In this document: positions 1 through 12,042 of the stretch, one piece after another
How the letters are laid out: each line of letters opens with the position of its first letter
Position numbering within the stretch: the first letter of the stretch is position 1
Assembly (NCBI GenBank): GCA_002682825.1
Contig: NOKP01000002.1
Coordinates: 3,537,378-3,601,377 of the forward strand
From: Neonectria sp. B-13
Lineage: Eukaryota > Ascomycota > Sordariomycetes > Hypocreales > Nectriaceae
Direction of reading: 5' to 3'
DNA: 64,000 nt
Made by a program: the position numbers and the translations under genes
Notes under the pieces: generated by a model
Told to the model about the DNA's origin: nothing
Database searches by the model: none
Seen by the model: the letters and a program-made list of their open reading frames with translations, nothing else

Positions 1-164
1 TAAAATAGCAAAGCCCGTTAAAACTATCATAAACTCCTGCACTCAATCTGTCTCGCTGGATATCATTGTTCGTTTCTCGTCAAAGTTCATGGTACATCAT
101 CTGCCCATGATGTATCGAACAGCCAACTGCAGTTCACCATCCCCTTCCGCCTATACCCCGGGCA

Positions 165-602
165 TCACTGATCAACGACCGTTGATCTGCTTCTCTTTGG
201 TCCATACTCATAGTATTTCTCGTCAATGCCCCCGTCATCATGCTCACTAAGCCGAGTCTCGGATCTCTCCCTCGCCCTGTCCCTCTCCCTTCCTCTTCTT
301 GGCCGTCTTCTACCCGACGACCGCGCAATGGAGTCGTCACTCTCATCGTCACTCCCATCCGCACCACTGCCCCTGCGCGACTCTTGTTTATGCTCCTCGA
401 TGCTCCGCCGGCGGGTCTTGTCAAAGTCGCGGTTCAGCAACGTTAGCGTGCCGACGAGCGCGAGGAGGATGCCGGGCGTCCAGTTGAAACCGCATTCTTT
501 TTCGCGGACCTCAGGTTGCTCGTGGGAATGATGTTGATGAGGGCGTGAGTGATGGGACGGTTTGCTCCGGGGGGGAGCGGATGTAGCATATCGTCTTGGC
601 AT
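165..602 (-). CDS. small single-pass membrane protein, uncharacterised (145 aa)
   Basis: A single-exon frame opens at ATG 602 and stops at 165. The first 30 residues are rich in His, Ser and Pro. A hydrophobic stretch follows at about residues 40-60 (WTPGILLALVGTLTLL) and can form one membrane helix. The C-terminal half is highly charged, with Arg/Ser/Asp runs (RRRPRRGRERDRARE) that look disordered. I recognise no family and assign no function. A TATAAATA-like element on the same strand at 732-739 lies about 130 bp upstream, which supports this start. Short lineage-restricted membrane proteins of this kind are common in filamentous fungi; chance ORF status is less likely because of the clean hydrophobic segment and charge pattern. 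Confidence 0.55.
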   Translation of the reverse strand: MPRRYATSAPPRSKPSHHSRPHQHHSHEQPEVREKECGFNWTPGILLALVGTLTLLNRDFDKTRRRSIEEHKQESRRGSGADGSDDESDDSIARSSGRRRPRRGRERDRARERSETRLSEHDDGGIDEKYYEYGPKRSRSTVVDQ

Positions 603-1412
603 TTTAGGGGTTGTTTGGGTTTGTTTTGAAGTGTTGTGTCATGGACTGAGAGCCAACGAGATCGTGTGGAAAGGCTTTGTTGATATCAATGTATTCGGTG
701 AGGACGATGAAGCAGCCCTCACTCGGTGGAGTATTTATACGTAGGTTGGTATCGAATGAAGAGTAACACCGATGTCGTGCCATGGATGTACGTCCTCGAT
801 CTCCGACGTCAGTTGCAGTCGCGGCGTGGCCTGGGGTTGAAACACTGTGAATCATCCTCCCTTTGTGAGAGGGAAGATGGATGCTCGACGTGGCTATATA
901 AGCCTTCTCACTGGACCTTTGAACCGCCCAGCCACCCTCCTGAGACATGTCCTCCCCAGCCTAAGACAAGGCCGAGACACTCACTGCCATTAGGCCCATA
1001 CTGTAGATGTGCTGACGCCAGTGGTGATTCTGGTGAGGCATCCAGCGGTGCTTATTCGATGGGGAAACGACGATCCCGGCACAGGGGTTGTTGGTGTGGT
1101 GCTGTGATGGCTGTGATGTCACCAGTGACGTCTTGTAGTTATTGCGGCCATTCTTGCGGCATCGTTCCACGAGTCACAAGCCTCAACATTCATCAAACCT
1201 GAGCTTCCCCACCTCCTTCACCAGACCTATGTGTTGCGAAATGGGATTGCGAATCGTAGCCACTGAATCAGTCCGGTTGTATTATTGCCCTGCTCCTTGA
1301 TTGTTTCCATGATATGCGTGCTGTATCTCTAGCCAGTGACGCCAGTGTACTTCTACCCAGTGTTGCCCGTGTATGTCTGTCTACTCTGTGATATGTACTG
1401 CCTTCAAATAAA
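603..1412. other. intergenic, no gene seen
   Basis: The stretch lies between the start of the small membrane protein gene and the 3' end of NTE1. It carries a plus-strand TATATAAG at about 894-902 and a TGACGTCT near 1124, but no plausible plus-strand gene follows them. Open frames here are short and lack family features. Confidence 0.5.
732..739 (-). promoter_or_regulatory. TATA-like element upstream of the 602 start
   Basis: The minus strand reads TATAAATA here, about 130 bp upstream of the ATG at 602. Spacing and orientation fit a core promoter. This is inference from sequence alone. Confidence 0.35.
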
Positions 1413-4400
1413 TCAGATGCTAGCTCGGCGAGGGGCCATGGTCCGATGCAGTGCCCGCTTGGCTTCAGTTTCTTCTACCAAAGGCAGCACTCCTTGGGCC
1501 CTCATCTTCTGCAGAAACTCCAACCCATAAGTGTATCCAAGTTTATACAGCTCGTCAAACTTGTGGAAATCAAGCGTCCCGTAATCGTCGATTGGCGGTC
1601 GCATGTAAATGCACCCCGCCATTGTCTTGGCACGCTCCAGAGCATCGACACTAGACACATATGCAAGCCGTGCCTGGATTTCAGCTAGTGTTGGAGGGTT
1701 GGGATGTGACGAGAACGGATTCCACCGGTTGAAGAAAGCCCATGCTCCTGAAAGTGAGTCACCGTACGTCTGAGGTTGGTTGTCATCTAGCGCTCCGACA
1801 TCGATCGCAAAGATGATGTCAACCCCCAGGCCCTTCATGTGAGACACTGTGAGGTTGTCGACGTAGCCACCATCTAGCAGCATGCTACCCTCATCACAGA
1901 GAGGAGGTAGCAATCCAGCCAGCGACATGGATGCTCGGATGTATCGCCATGCGTAACCACTGGTGTGAAACTCGGCTCGACTTTTACTGATGTTTGTCGT
2001 ATTGCAATAGTACTCGAGCCAAAAGTCCTCCATCTGGGTGTCGCCAAATGTCTTGAAGATGCCGCGGTTAAACTCATGTCCAGTAGTGTATGAGGCTGAT
2101 GGATAAGTCAGGTCTAGCGCAAACCGCCAGAGACTTGCCATGCGGCCAGCAAACTTCTTGGCAAACCCAAACATGGGCACGACATCTGCATGTCGCGCAT
2201 ACAAAGCACCGACGAAAGCGCCTATCGAAGTACCTCCGATCAAATCGATGGGGATGCCTGTCTCCTCCATAGCTCTGATAATGCCGATCTGGGTCATGCC
2301 TCTTGCTCCACCTCCACCGAGCACGAGACCAATGGATTTTCCGCACAGTCGCCGTGCCAGTCGATGGAAATCGCCCTTGAATGGGCTGTCGGCTGAGTAG
2401 TACGCTGTATGATGCACCTTTCTTGATGTGTACTTCTGGATCTCCGCCTGCAACACCTGGACCCTTTCTTTCAGTGCCTGGCCGAGCTTCTTGGAAGGAG
2501 GATGCACCGGCATCTCGTTGGTCCTGAAAGCCATTTGGATGTGGTAATGTCCGCCGTTGATCCATACACGGTTCTGGAGCCATGACCTGGTCAGACCAGG
2601 CCGAGAGAATCGCTCCGGGTGAAGCAGAACCAGCATCTTCCGAGCTGTCGATTTCATTCCGAGCATGAATCGTTCGTATTCTCCAATGGCCGGAGAACCG
2701 TCAGCAATCCCGACGAGAAGAATACTGTCCGCTTGCGTGATGCAAGTCTGAGTCCATGGCGAGTTGACATTGGTATCTAGTGGCGAGCCACATTGTTAGC
2801 CTCGAGACTCAACTCAGAGTGCGAGAAAGGATTTGTGGTAAAGTAAATTGATCAGGAAAAAATTAGAGTTTATGAACCAGCATCGGCTTTGCCTCTGGCA
2901 TGGGTTTTCTCATCATAAAAGGATAGTGGAGGACGAAAGGACTGAACAAGCTTACCTGCAACATAGACCACAAGTCCATACTTCTCCTCTAGATCCGCGA
3001 GGTATTGAGACAGTTTCAGCTTTCCAATCTTGTTGAAGGCATGTTTCCCCAAGTGGTTGAGAATTGCAGCGTGGTTCAGAGAGGTAGCGCCATTTGCAGG
3101 CCCAACCTGTGCGAGCGCATTCATGAGGTGGTTCCCAAAATCGATGACTGGTACGCCTGCGGTCACTGGCAAGATGGCAACTGTGCGAAGATTCATTGTC
3201 GACTTGCGCATGTTGGTTGTCGGACCGACACCCAGGTCTTTGGAAGTGAAGTTTGTTGAGTCGTCAACCACTGCTCTCATCCGAGAGGCAATGATTTTGG
3301 AGATCTTGATGGTAATGTTGGGATGCTCCTGTGCCAGGCTGTTGAAGAGAGTGCGAGGGAACTTTACCAATTCGGTATCTCGAATGGCATGCAACGTCCC
3401 TGGACGGGCACTCTCAGTGAGCACCTCAAGCTCGCCTACACTGTCTCCCTGTCCAAACTCGGCTCGAGAGGTCACGCCGCCACCTTTGCGATCTTGCACC
3501 AGTCGCAGACGACCATTGAGAACAATGTAGATAGCCTCGCTTTCCTCGCCCTCATGGAAAAGCACCTGTCCAGCATTGACTTGTACCCATTCCAGAGCAA
3601 AGTCGATATGGAGGATCAGACGTGGCAGGATGTTCGTCAACCTCTTGGCCATCGTCAGGAGCACGATGGGGTATCGGTCCACGATTCGTTCCAGGGAAGC
3701 TCGAGGTAAGAAGCCGACATAGACATCCGTTTTTGCGACAACATCGATGAAAGATCTGTACGAAGACACGCTGCCGACATACCCGGCCAAACCTCCAGGC
3801 TTGACCAGGGCAACACTTCGACGACGCGACTTGCCTTGATTTTGAGACTCGGCCCAGTCGCGGGCGGCTTCAGTGTGTGCCAAGGTCGGGAATGATCCCA
3901 TCGAGGACGACTCTGGAGATACTGGCTGAGTGGGAAATGAGCCGGGGCCGGCGGTTTGGAAGATGTTGTGTGAGTCCTCGTCGCCAGTAGCCCCGATATC
4001 CAGAAAACCGTCGACAACATAGTATAAGCCAGGGTTTCGTTCCCCCTGTTCCACAAGGACAGAGCCCTTAGGGAAGAAGACGATCTCCACCTCGTCCTTC
4101 ATGTCGTGTGCGAGAACCTGCGCGTTCGGCGGGGTATGTAGAGCCATGCCGCTTGAGGTTAGGGACTCGGTGTCTCCATCAACAGAGCCATCGTATGGCC
4201 CCATGAATCCAAACGCGTTGGTGTTCGAGAAGAACGCCTTGGATCGCCTCTGATCAAGGGACACCAATCGGGGGGACGCTTCTATCGACTCTGGTTCTCT
4301 AGAGACATTGCCACTAGTATCTAGACCAAGGGTCTTGAACATGCACTCCAAGATAGAAGCTCTGAAGACATTGTCCTCATCGACGGATTCGCGCGGATCG

Positions 4401-6195
4401 ATGGAGATGCGGGCATATCTTTGAGGGTCGAACGAGTGGTTGAAAGACCGGTCGTCCAGTGGATTTATGTCCTGCTGGCTCATCGAAACCCCTGGCGTGT
4501 CTGACCGGCCCTCAACAGTGGACATGCGACCAACTCCACGAGCCAGTTGGATGTTGCTGAGAAGATCACCAGGGCTCGGCGCATGAGGTGATGCGCGTTC
4601 GCGCGGCGACGCATGCATGCTGGTAATTACCGAGGCTGGGCGCTTCTTGGACATCGACTGCAGCACCGCCTCTTTTCGGAGGGCTGTGCTTGACCGTCTC
4701 CGGCGATTGGCACCTGCGTTGTGCAGAGCGATGCCCTTTGTTTCCTCGTCCTCGCCAATCCGTTCTCGTTCGCGACTGAACTTCTCCTTGAGCCTCGCCA
4801 ATGCGTCACCCCTCAAAATATTAGGAAGCTGACACATGGTGTACTTGATCATATTCTTTTCCGTCTGCAGAACCTCCCCAGTCAGACCAAGGTAGTTGAA
4901 GGCCTGGGAGAGGGTCACTCTCTGGAACCGAGACAAGATAACATGGACAATATGAGATGTTGCCTTGGGGTAGACCTTGATCAGTCGCCGAAAGGCGCTC
5001 GCAGGAATGATGGCAATGGTCGTGTCCACAGTGGCCCGAGCAATAATGTCTGGGTGCGCTGATCCAGACGTCGCCCTGTGTTGCAGACCTGGCCGTTTTG
5101 GTTCGCTTGCTACAGACTCGTCCAAAGACATGTGTGGGATCTTCGCAGAGCCTCGACCATCTTGTGCATCCATTTCGGGGTTGGCATCATGCATTTGAGG
5201 TGAGCCCGGCATCGACAAGTTGATATCAGAAGGGATGCGGGTGTCGGCATTCTTATTGAAACGCGGGTGTTTAGCGCCGCTGCTTCTCCCAGACGGAAGG
5301 GGGGAATCGTATTCGTTGGGTCGCAACTTGATGTCTTCGGTGAAGAGGGACATGATAGAGAACAAGGAGGACATCGGGGCACCGTTCCGAACTTCAGTCA
5401 AAAGTTGGTATGTCTGCTGATCAGGTGCAGCCTCATCTTCGTCGGATGAGTCCATGTTGAGGTCGTTGTGAGACGCTGCGGCAGCCCGAGGTCCTCGGCC
5501 AGACTTCACAAAAATCTCGACAAGGCCGTCGACGACGATGCAGAAACCCTTCTCCTCCTCGAGGTTGATGGTCTCGCCAGCGATGAGCTTTCTGGTCTGC
5601 ATGCTCCGGGTCAACTCATGGAAGACCGGTCGCTCCAGGTATCCAAAAATCTTGATGGCACTTAGGAACTCGTCTAGGTAGCTGGACAAGCCCGATTTCG
5701 TGCCTTCCTCGTGAGTGTCAGGGAATAGGTCGAGTTCCGGTTCCTTCCGCTGCGGCTCTGGTGGCAGGCGGGAGTACATGTTGAGGATTCGATACCTGAC
5801 AACCCAGGAAACAGCCGAAACAACAGCGGCCATGATGAACATGCTTGAATCCCCAGTCAGCATAAGACACGCGTTGAGTGATGCAGGGTGGCATACAGCG
5901 TCGTGGCGTTCATGGTCACTGTCCAGCTTGTGGAGAACAAGGTGAACAGTAAGGAGGGGAAATTAATCGTCGCGATCCGGATGATCCAGTAGAGGATCGT
6001 CGAGACGACGTGGAGGATAAACCAAATGAGCCACCCAAAGAGCCCGAGCCAGCTGTACGAGCCTTGGGTGGCCACTTGAGCGGAAGCGGAGTTCATGTCG
6101 GCGGGAAGCAGCCCAGTCGACGAGCTGAGTGTGTGTGCGACGGTCTCGGTGACTGCGCTGGCCACCTGGGCGGCATTTGACAGGTCAGATGCCAT
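1413..6195 (-). CDS. NTE1: NTE1-type lysophospholipase (patatin-like, cNMP-binding domains)
   Basis: Neuropathy-target-esterase homologue that deacylates (lyso)phosphatidylcholine at the ER membrane, about 1516 aa, the usual fungal length. Three exons: 6195-5897, 5843-2956 and 2776-1413, with introns of 53 and 179 nt and GTATGC/GTAAGC donors. The first join gives TLMFIMAAV and completes a second membrane segment; hydrophobic segments lie at about 48-70 and 78-115. Cyclic-nucleotide-binding-like domains follow near residues 165-330, 670-800 and 845-950. The C-terminal patatin domain has the oxyanion motif GGGGARG at about 1217-1222, nucleophile elbow GTSIG (Ser about 1246) and the DGG aspartate at about 1364, so the Ser-Asp dyad is intact. 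The middle linkers are Ser-rich. It is divergent from GPN2 with 485 bp between starts. Identification is by family motifs; membrane topology is inferred. Confidence 0.95.
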
Positions 6196-6680
6196 GGCTG
6201 GAGATGTTGCTGCGCATGGTAGCGTAGCATCATGGAGAGCTCGCGTCCAGAGCGGAGAGGAAAGGTGGAAGGAGTGGCTCGAGGCCGAGGGGAGAGAAGC
6301 GGCTTTGACGAGGTTTTATTAAAGAAGGAAAAAGCGTGGTAGCTGTGGCTGGGCGGGCTGCTTTTTTCAAGGGCGGTCGGTAGCTTAGCTTGTGACACGG
6401 AGCTTATGGAGCTCGACTGCCGAGGTTGGGCCGACCACCCCCACTACCGCAGCCACTGAGTTTGCCCATGTGCAAGATAGAGGGGCTGCCTGTCGCCGTC
6501 AAGACGAGAGATCCCACATCTTAAGAGACAATTAGTCAGGCTTCTGACTGGTTCCTTTGGTGCTAGACTACGGCGTGTATCAACGGCAAGGCATCGTTTG
6601 TTCGCACTGAACCCGGTAGTTCTGCGCCCGCCTTCTGCCCAACCATGTACGCTTGATCAACCCGCAGGGAACCCTTCCAG
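6196..6680. promoter_or_regulatory. shared divergent promoter, NTE1 / GPN2
   Basis: There are 485 bp between the two start codons. No ORF with coding character is seen. It must hold both promoters; I identify no specific elements. Confidence 0.5.
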
Positions 6681-7861
6681 ATGCCCTTCGCGCAACTCGT
6701 CCTCGGCAGCCCCGGGTCTGGCAAGAGTACCTACTGCGATGGCAGTGAGTTCCCTCAGCTTGACCTCCATCATGAAGTTCCCTTGCTGACCTGTTCTTGT
6801 GAAGTGCACCAGTTCCTGGGCGCCATCGGGCGTGCCTGCTCCGTCGTGAACCTGGACCCGGCCAACGACCACACCAACTATCCCGTCGCCCTCGACATCC
6901 GCAGCCTAGTCAAGCTCGAAGATATCATGCGCGATGACAAGCTTGGCCCCAACGGTGGTATCTTGTATGCGCTGGAAGAGCTTGAGCATAACTTCGAATG
7001 GCTAGAGGAGGGACTGAAGGAATTTGGAGAAGACTACATTCTCTTCGACTGTCCAGGACAGGTCGAGCTTTATACACACCACAACTCGTTGAGAAACATA
7101 TTTTACAAGCTCCAAAAGCTTGGATTCAGAGTTGGTTTCACCCTTGATGCTGGAATCTGCAATTTGCTGACTGACTCCAGTTCGTCTCCGTCCATCTCTC
7201 CGATTCCATTTGCCTTACACAACCGTCCCTCTATGTGTCCAACGTCCTCCTCTCCCTCCGAGCCATGATCCAGATGGACATGCCGCACGTCAACATCCTT
7301 TCAAAGATTGACAAAATTTCGGCGTATGAGGACCTGCCCTTCAACCTCGAATACTACACCGACGTCGACGACTTGACGTACTTGACGCCCCATCTCGAGA
7401 CGGAGTCACCAGCCCTGCGCAACGAAAAGTTTGGCAAGCTTAACGAGGCCATCGCGAGTTTGATTGAGAACTATGGTCTTGTTCGGTACGAGGTCTTGTC
7501 TGTCGAGAACAAGAAGAGCATGATGCATATCCTGAGGGTCATTGATCGTGCTGGTGGGTATATTTTTGGCGGAGCCGAAGGCGCCAATGACACGGTATGG
7601 GCTGTGGCCATGAGAAATGAGGCGTCCATAATGGAGGTGCGGGATATCCAAGAGCGCTGGATCGACCAGAAGGAAGAGTACGATCGGATGGAGCTCGAGG
7701 CGGAGGAGGAGCAGGCACGCATCCAACAGGAACAGGCCATGGAGATGGAGGAGTCTCTGCCGACTGTCCCCCAGCCGCCTGCCCCCACAGGCATGGATCC
7801 GGATTTTGGTGATATGTCGATTCCGACGGATAGTGGGATTAAGGTTGTTAGAAAGAAATGA
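6681..7861 (+). CDS. GPN2: GPN-loop GTPase 2
   Basis: Member of the GPN-loop GTPase family, whose members act in assembly and nuclear import of RNA polymerase II and III. Three exons, 6681-6744, 6805-7130 and 7181-7861, give 356 aa, normal for the family. The P-loop GSPGSGKST is at residues 9-17 and is followed directly by the first intron. The diagnostic Gly-Pro-Asn loop appears as LGPNGG, the G3-like DCPGQVE follows, and the base-recognition segment reads LSKIDKI. The second intron is removed between GFR and FVSVHLSDS, restoring the family sequence. The last 60 residues are Glu/Gln-rich and coiled-coil-like. Its stop codon lies 7 bp from that of POP5 on the other strand. Confidence 0.95.
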
Positions 7862-7868
7862 TACCCGC

Positions 7869-8468
7869 TCAACCATTTGTGTTGGCCATGTCCTCGTCAC
7901 TTGATTCATCCGTGATATCGAGCGACATTTGCTCCTGAGCCTGTATTGTGCTGGTGAGAGAAGACCCCGTTCCCAAGGTTTCCTCTCTAGCAGCTACAAT
8001 GACCTTCTTAGCCTGTCGAATGGCCTCTTCCTCGGCCTTGCGAATCGTCCCGCTCACACGGACAACGCGAAAGATGCACGGCCTGCCGTCCTTAACAGGG
8101 ACGTGGTCCATAAAAGTGAGTGCAGACCACAGTAGTTGGTAGTGTGCTCTCGGGCACCGGAGAATGAATGTCGAAGTAGCTAAGGACAAATACTTGACTG
8201 TGACGCATGAGTATCAAGCAAAAGGCCGAAAAGAGAGGCACCGGGCCATCATACCTGAGAGGCTCCCCCCGAGTGCGCCGGATCCATAGTCGCCAAACAA
8301 CGACGCGACCTCGGCCCTGATACCCTTAAGCAGAGCCTGCGGCGTGAGTCTTTCAAGCGTGGGTTGGTGGTGAACCACGACGTCGGGAAGTTTGTCTTTG
8401 GCAGCACGGGCGGGATCGGGCGCGTACAAGATGTTGACGAGCAGATATCTCTCTTTAATTCGTACCAT
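7869..8468 (-). CDS. POP5: RNase P/MRP protein subunit Pop5
   Basis: Protein component shared by RNase P (tRNA 5' maturation) and RNase MRP (rRNA processing). Two exons, 8468-8255 and 8197-7869, with a 57 nt intron, give 180 aa. The start MVRIKERYLLV is the typical Pop5 N-terminus; an in-frame extension up to 8594 exists but looks like leader sequence. The splice joins GGSLS to VKYLSLATSTFILR, the core Rpp14/Pop5 fold. The segment FRVVRVSGTIRKAEEEAI is conserved in the family, and the tail is acidic (DESSDED). The acceptor used is CACAG; a second AG 5 nt downstream would break the frame. Convergent with GPN2 and divergent from the Moco gene. Confidence 0.93.
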
Positions 8469-8783
8469 GATGCACTGCACGCGTGGCACGACGCGTTGAG
8501 ATCTGCGAGCAAGGCTGAGGCTGAAATGTTGGAGTTGTGAGGTTGACCTTGTTGGCGAAGCGTGAGTGCGAAACTTGCTTCGGCGCTCCCCCACCCGACG
8601 CCGAGCCAGTGGGGCCGTAGTGCAGTAAGTCCCCCGCCATTATCATCATCGCCCTCATCACCAAGCTCAATCGTAACCACACCGTCGCTTCATTAGGGTG
8701 ATGTCAGTGGCTCACTGAATTTGAAGCGTAAAGACTCAGCATCTCATCATTTACCGGCTCTAGGATCGTCGTTCTATGTCACC
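8469..8783. promoter_or_regulatory. shared divergent promoter, POP5 / Moco gene
   Basis: There are 315 bp between start codons of the divergent pair, with no coding character. No specific element identified. Confidence 0.45.
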
Positions 8784-10888
8784 ATGGCGTCTACTCCCTT
8801 GAAGGCCGCCCTTCTCATCGTGTCAACCACGGCTGCTCAGGATGCCGCTGCCGATGCGTCAGGGCCCCTACTCACCCAAGTCTTGAAGGATGAGGGCGAT
8901 GGCAAGTGGGAGGTTCTAGAGACGGCAATTGTCACCGATGATGTGCTACAGATCCAGAGACAGATAACAGCTTGGGCGGATGGCTCAGATGGCATCAATC
9001 TCATTGTTACGACGGGAGGCACAGGTTTTGCAAGCTCTGATGCTACACCGGAGGTAATAATCCAACAGTGTTTTCATGTGCGGACGCTCAACTAATCTTC
9101 GGGGTAGGCGGTGACCCCGTTGCTGCACAAACAAGCGCCAGGTCTTGTCCACGGCATGCTCGCAGCGTCCCTCCAAGTGACGCCTTGTGAGTTCTCACGA
9201 GACGTGATTTGATATCTCAGTTCCACTAACTAAGCTCTAAAGTCGCCATGATGTCCCGTCCAGTTGCTGGAGTCCGGAACAAGTCCATCATTGTCACTCT
9301 TCCTGGCTCGCCCAAGGGTGCCAAGGAGAACCTCCAGGCTATCATCAAAACCCTGCCCCATGCTTGCTTGCAGGCCTCGGGAGCTAACTCTAGGGAACTT
9401 CATTCCGGGGGAGTAAAAAAGCTGGAATCTGAGGCTGGAATCAGTGGCGGCAAATCACAGCCCGCTGACCAAGGCCACCACTGTCACCATCACCATGGCC
9501 ATGGACAGAACCACGGAGGCCTTGTGAGACATACGAACCCAGGTGTTCTATCAAACGATCCCTCGCTTGGCCCCTCCCGCCGATATCGAGAATCCCCGTA
9601 TCCCATGCTCTCCGTGGACGATGCCCTCGCGCTGATCGCAGAGCACACTCCCGAACCGGAGGTGATTACCGCAAAGGTCGATGGAACAATCATTGGTTCT
9701 GTCCTGGCCGAGGACGTGAGTGCAAATGAGAACGTACCAGCTTTCCGGGCTAGCATTGTCGACGGATACGCATATGTAGCCCCAGGGAACGGGTTATTCA
9801 AAGGCGTCTTCCCTGTAACGGCCGTGTCCCACGCCGCGCCCGGCGAGATTGACGCCCTGAAGGATGGTGAACTTGCCAGAATCACCACTGGTGCGCCTCT
9901 GCCTCCGGGGGCGACCAGTGTCATCATGGTGGAAGACACAATCATCAAGACCATGACCGACGACGGAAAGGAAGAGAAGGAAATCGAAATAGAGGTTGAA
10001 GGCGTCAAAGAAGGGGACAATGTCCGTGAAATCGGCAGCGACATCAAAAAAGGTTCCACCATCCTGAAGAAGGGAGAGCTCATCTCGGGCGTCGGCGGCG
10101 AAATCGGCCTTCTTGCTGCCGTGGGTGTCGCCGAAGCAAAGGTCTACCGCCGCCCCGTCATCGGCATTTTGTCGACAGGCGACGAGATCATCGAGCACAA
10201 CCGCCCAGGTGCCCTGAAGCTCGGTGAGGTCCGTGATACAAACCGCATCACCCTCATGTCCGCCGCCAAAGAATGGGGCTTCGAAGTGATTGATCTGGGC
10301 ATTGCCAAGGACAAGCCTGGTTCCTTGGAGGAGACGCTGCGGGATGGCCTCCGTCGAGCAGACTTGCTCATCACCAGTGGTGGCGTCTCCATGGGCGAGC
10401 TGGATCTCCTAAAGCCGACTATCGAGCGCTCCCTTGGAGGAACCATACACTTCGGCCGAGTTGCGATGAAGCCGGGGAAGCCAACTACCTTTGCCACTGT
10501 CACCGTCAAAGACAATGCGGGACAGCGAATCTCCAAGGCCATCTTCTCACTGCCAGGTAATCCAGCTTCAGCTCTGGTCACGTTTCACCTGTTTGTGCTG
10601 CCGGCGCTTCATAAACTGTCAGGCGTGTCACCAGTTGGCTTGCCTAAGGTCCCTGCCATTCTCTCCCACGAGTTTTCTCTCGACCCAAGGCCGGAATACC
10701 ATCGTGTAGTTGTAACAGTCGGCAACGACGGCCTCCTTTTAGCGACGAGCACCGGCGGTCAACGAAGCTCCAAGGTTGGCAGCTTAAGATCGGCGAATGC
10801 TTTGGTATGCTTGCCTAGTGGAAAGGGACTACTCGAGAAGGGGGAAAAAGTTGACGTGTTGTTGATGAACAACATCCGGGGTGCTTAG
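8784..10888 (+). CDS. cnxE: gephyrin/CnxE-type molybdopterin adenylyl- and molybdenum-transferase
   Basis: Two-domain enzyme for the last steps of molybdenum cofactor synthesis: adenylation of molybdopterin, then molybdate insertion. Nitrate reductase and other Mo enzymes depend on it. Exons 8784-9053, 9108-9186 and 9243-10888 give 664 aa. I start at MASTPLKAALLIV; an ATG 63 nt upstream is in frame but lies outside the domain. The MogA-like domain (about 1-155) has the TTGGTGF loop and the spliced segment DATPEAVTPLLH. The MoeA-like domain runs from about 236 to the end, with TGAPLPPGATSVIMVEDT, SGGVSMGELDLL, PGKPTTFA and LPGNPASA. The linker carries a cluster of seven histidines and one cysteine at about 195-201 (HHCHHHHGHG). 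The aspergilli call this gene cnxE and Neurospora nit-9. Confidence 0.94.
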
Positions 10889-11213
10889 GAGGCTGGTGGA
10901 TTTGTACGGGATGGCTGCGTGTTTTATAATACCAAGATCTTTTTAAATATCATCACAACCCGCCATTTATCAAGACATACGTAACGAAACTTCCTAGAAG
11001 GATCGCAATCCCAGCATAATTTAGTTGAATTCCACCTCCATGTGATGTACACTGCCGCCTGCCAAGGGATACTGGTACAGCCATAAACACATCCTCCCGA
11101 GCCATTCTTCCAAACGCCTGACCAAATATTATTGGCGCAATGCATGCGTGTGCTCCATCCTGGTTGGGCCAAGGGAGCTGGTGCCGAGGGCAAGACTGCC
11201 GCGATTTAGAGGT
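10889..11213. other. 3' intergenic, convergent genes
   Basis: A 325 bp tail-to-tail spacer between the Moco gene and the V-ATPase gene. It is AT-richer than its surroundings and should contain both 3' ends. No gene seen. Confidence 0.45.
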
Positions 11214-12042
11214 TTAGTGCTTCTGGCCGAACTCGGGAGCCTTGCTGGAGACGAGAAGGCCAATGATGAGGCCGAATAGGCCCAGCACGGAGCTGAAAAT
11301 CTCGATGACGAGAATCTTGACGAACCTGGGAAGCCATCAGCGTTAGGGGAGGCACGAAGAGAAACCAGAATGACAACATACAGGGAAGGATCCGCCGCAT
11401 CGGCAAGAGCGGCGCCACTGCCGTTGATACCGACAGCGACACCGCAGACCAGGTTGCACAGGCCAACGGTCAGACCAGACCAGAACAGGGCGTATCCGGT
11501 GTAGTAGGAGTCGGCGGACCAGATCTCAGGGGCCTGGACGATGTTGACCTTGCCGGAGAAGACGATGGCCATGATGACGCCGTAGATGGCGACGACCTCG
11601 CAGAAGATGATGGAGATCAGGTTCTTGGTGCGGATACGCGGGGCCTTGACGCCAGCGCCCAGGATAGTCGATCCGGTGATGAAGATTCCCCTGTGAGCCG
11701 GGTTAGACTGATGGTTTTCTCGAGCGGGTGGATGGAGATGGATGTCATCGTCGTCGCGATGTTTGGAGGCAAGACGCACCATGCTGCGCCCACGACGGAG
11801 AGACCGATGCAGAGCGCGATGCCGAGATCCGCCCAGGCGTATGGCGATACGGCCTCAAGAAAGGCGCCGACGTTGAAGGCCTCGCCATCGCCGGTGAAGA
11901 GCATATCTAGACGTGGTCGTCAGCGTGGAATCCAGCAATCAGTCTCGGCCACGGGCAGCCAAGGGAGGCGAGGTGCGCGCGTACACAATCCCACGACGGT
12001 GAGAAACGACCCAATGCCGCCCAATCCATATGTGAGACTCAT
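11214..12042 (-). CDS. VMA16: V-type ATPase membrane subunit c''
   Basis: Proteolipid of the V0 rotor that carries protons across vacuolar and endosomal membranes. Four exons, 12042-11985, 11906-11780, 11690-11382 and 11325-11214, give 201 aa. Joins restore [23 protein letters not shown] and [14 protein letters not shown], all characteristic of fungal c''. Hydrophobic segments cover most of the chain. The buried carboxylate expected for proton transfer is seen in the [14 protein letters not shown] helix; a second candidate glutamate lies in [10 protein letters not shown]. The chain ends with KAPEFGQKH. The start [13 protein letters not shown] is the first ATG that places the N-terminal helix in frame. 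Divergent from TOA2 with 428 bp between starts. Confidence 0.93.
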
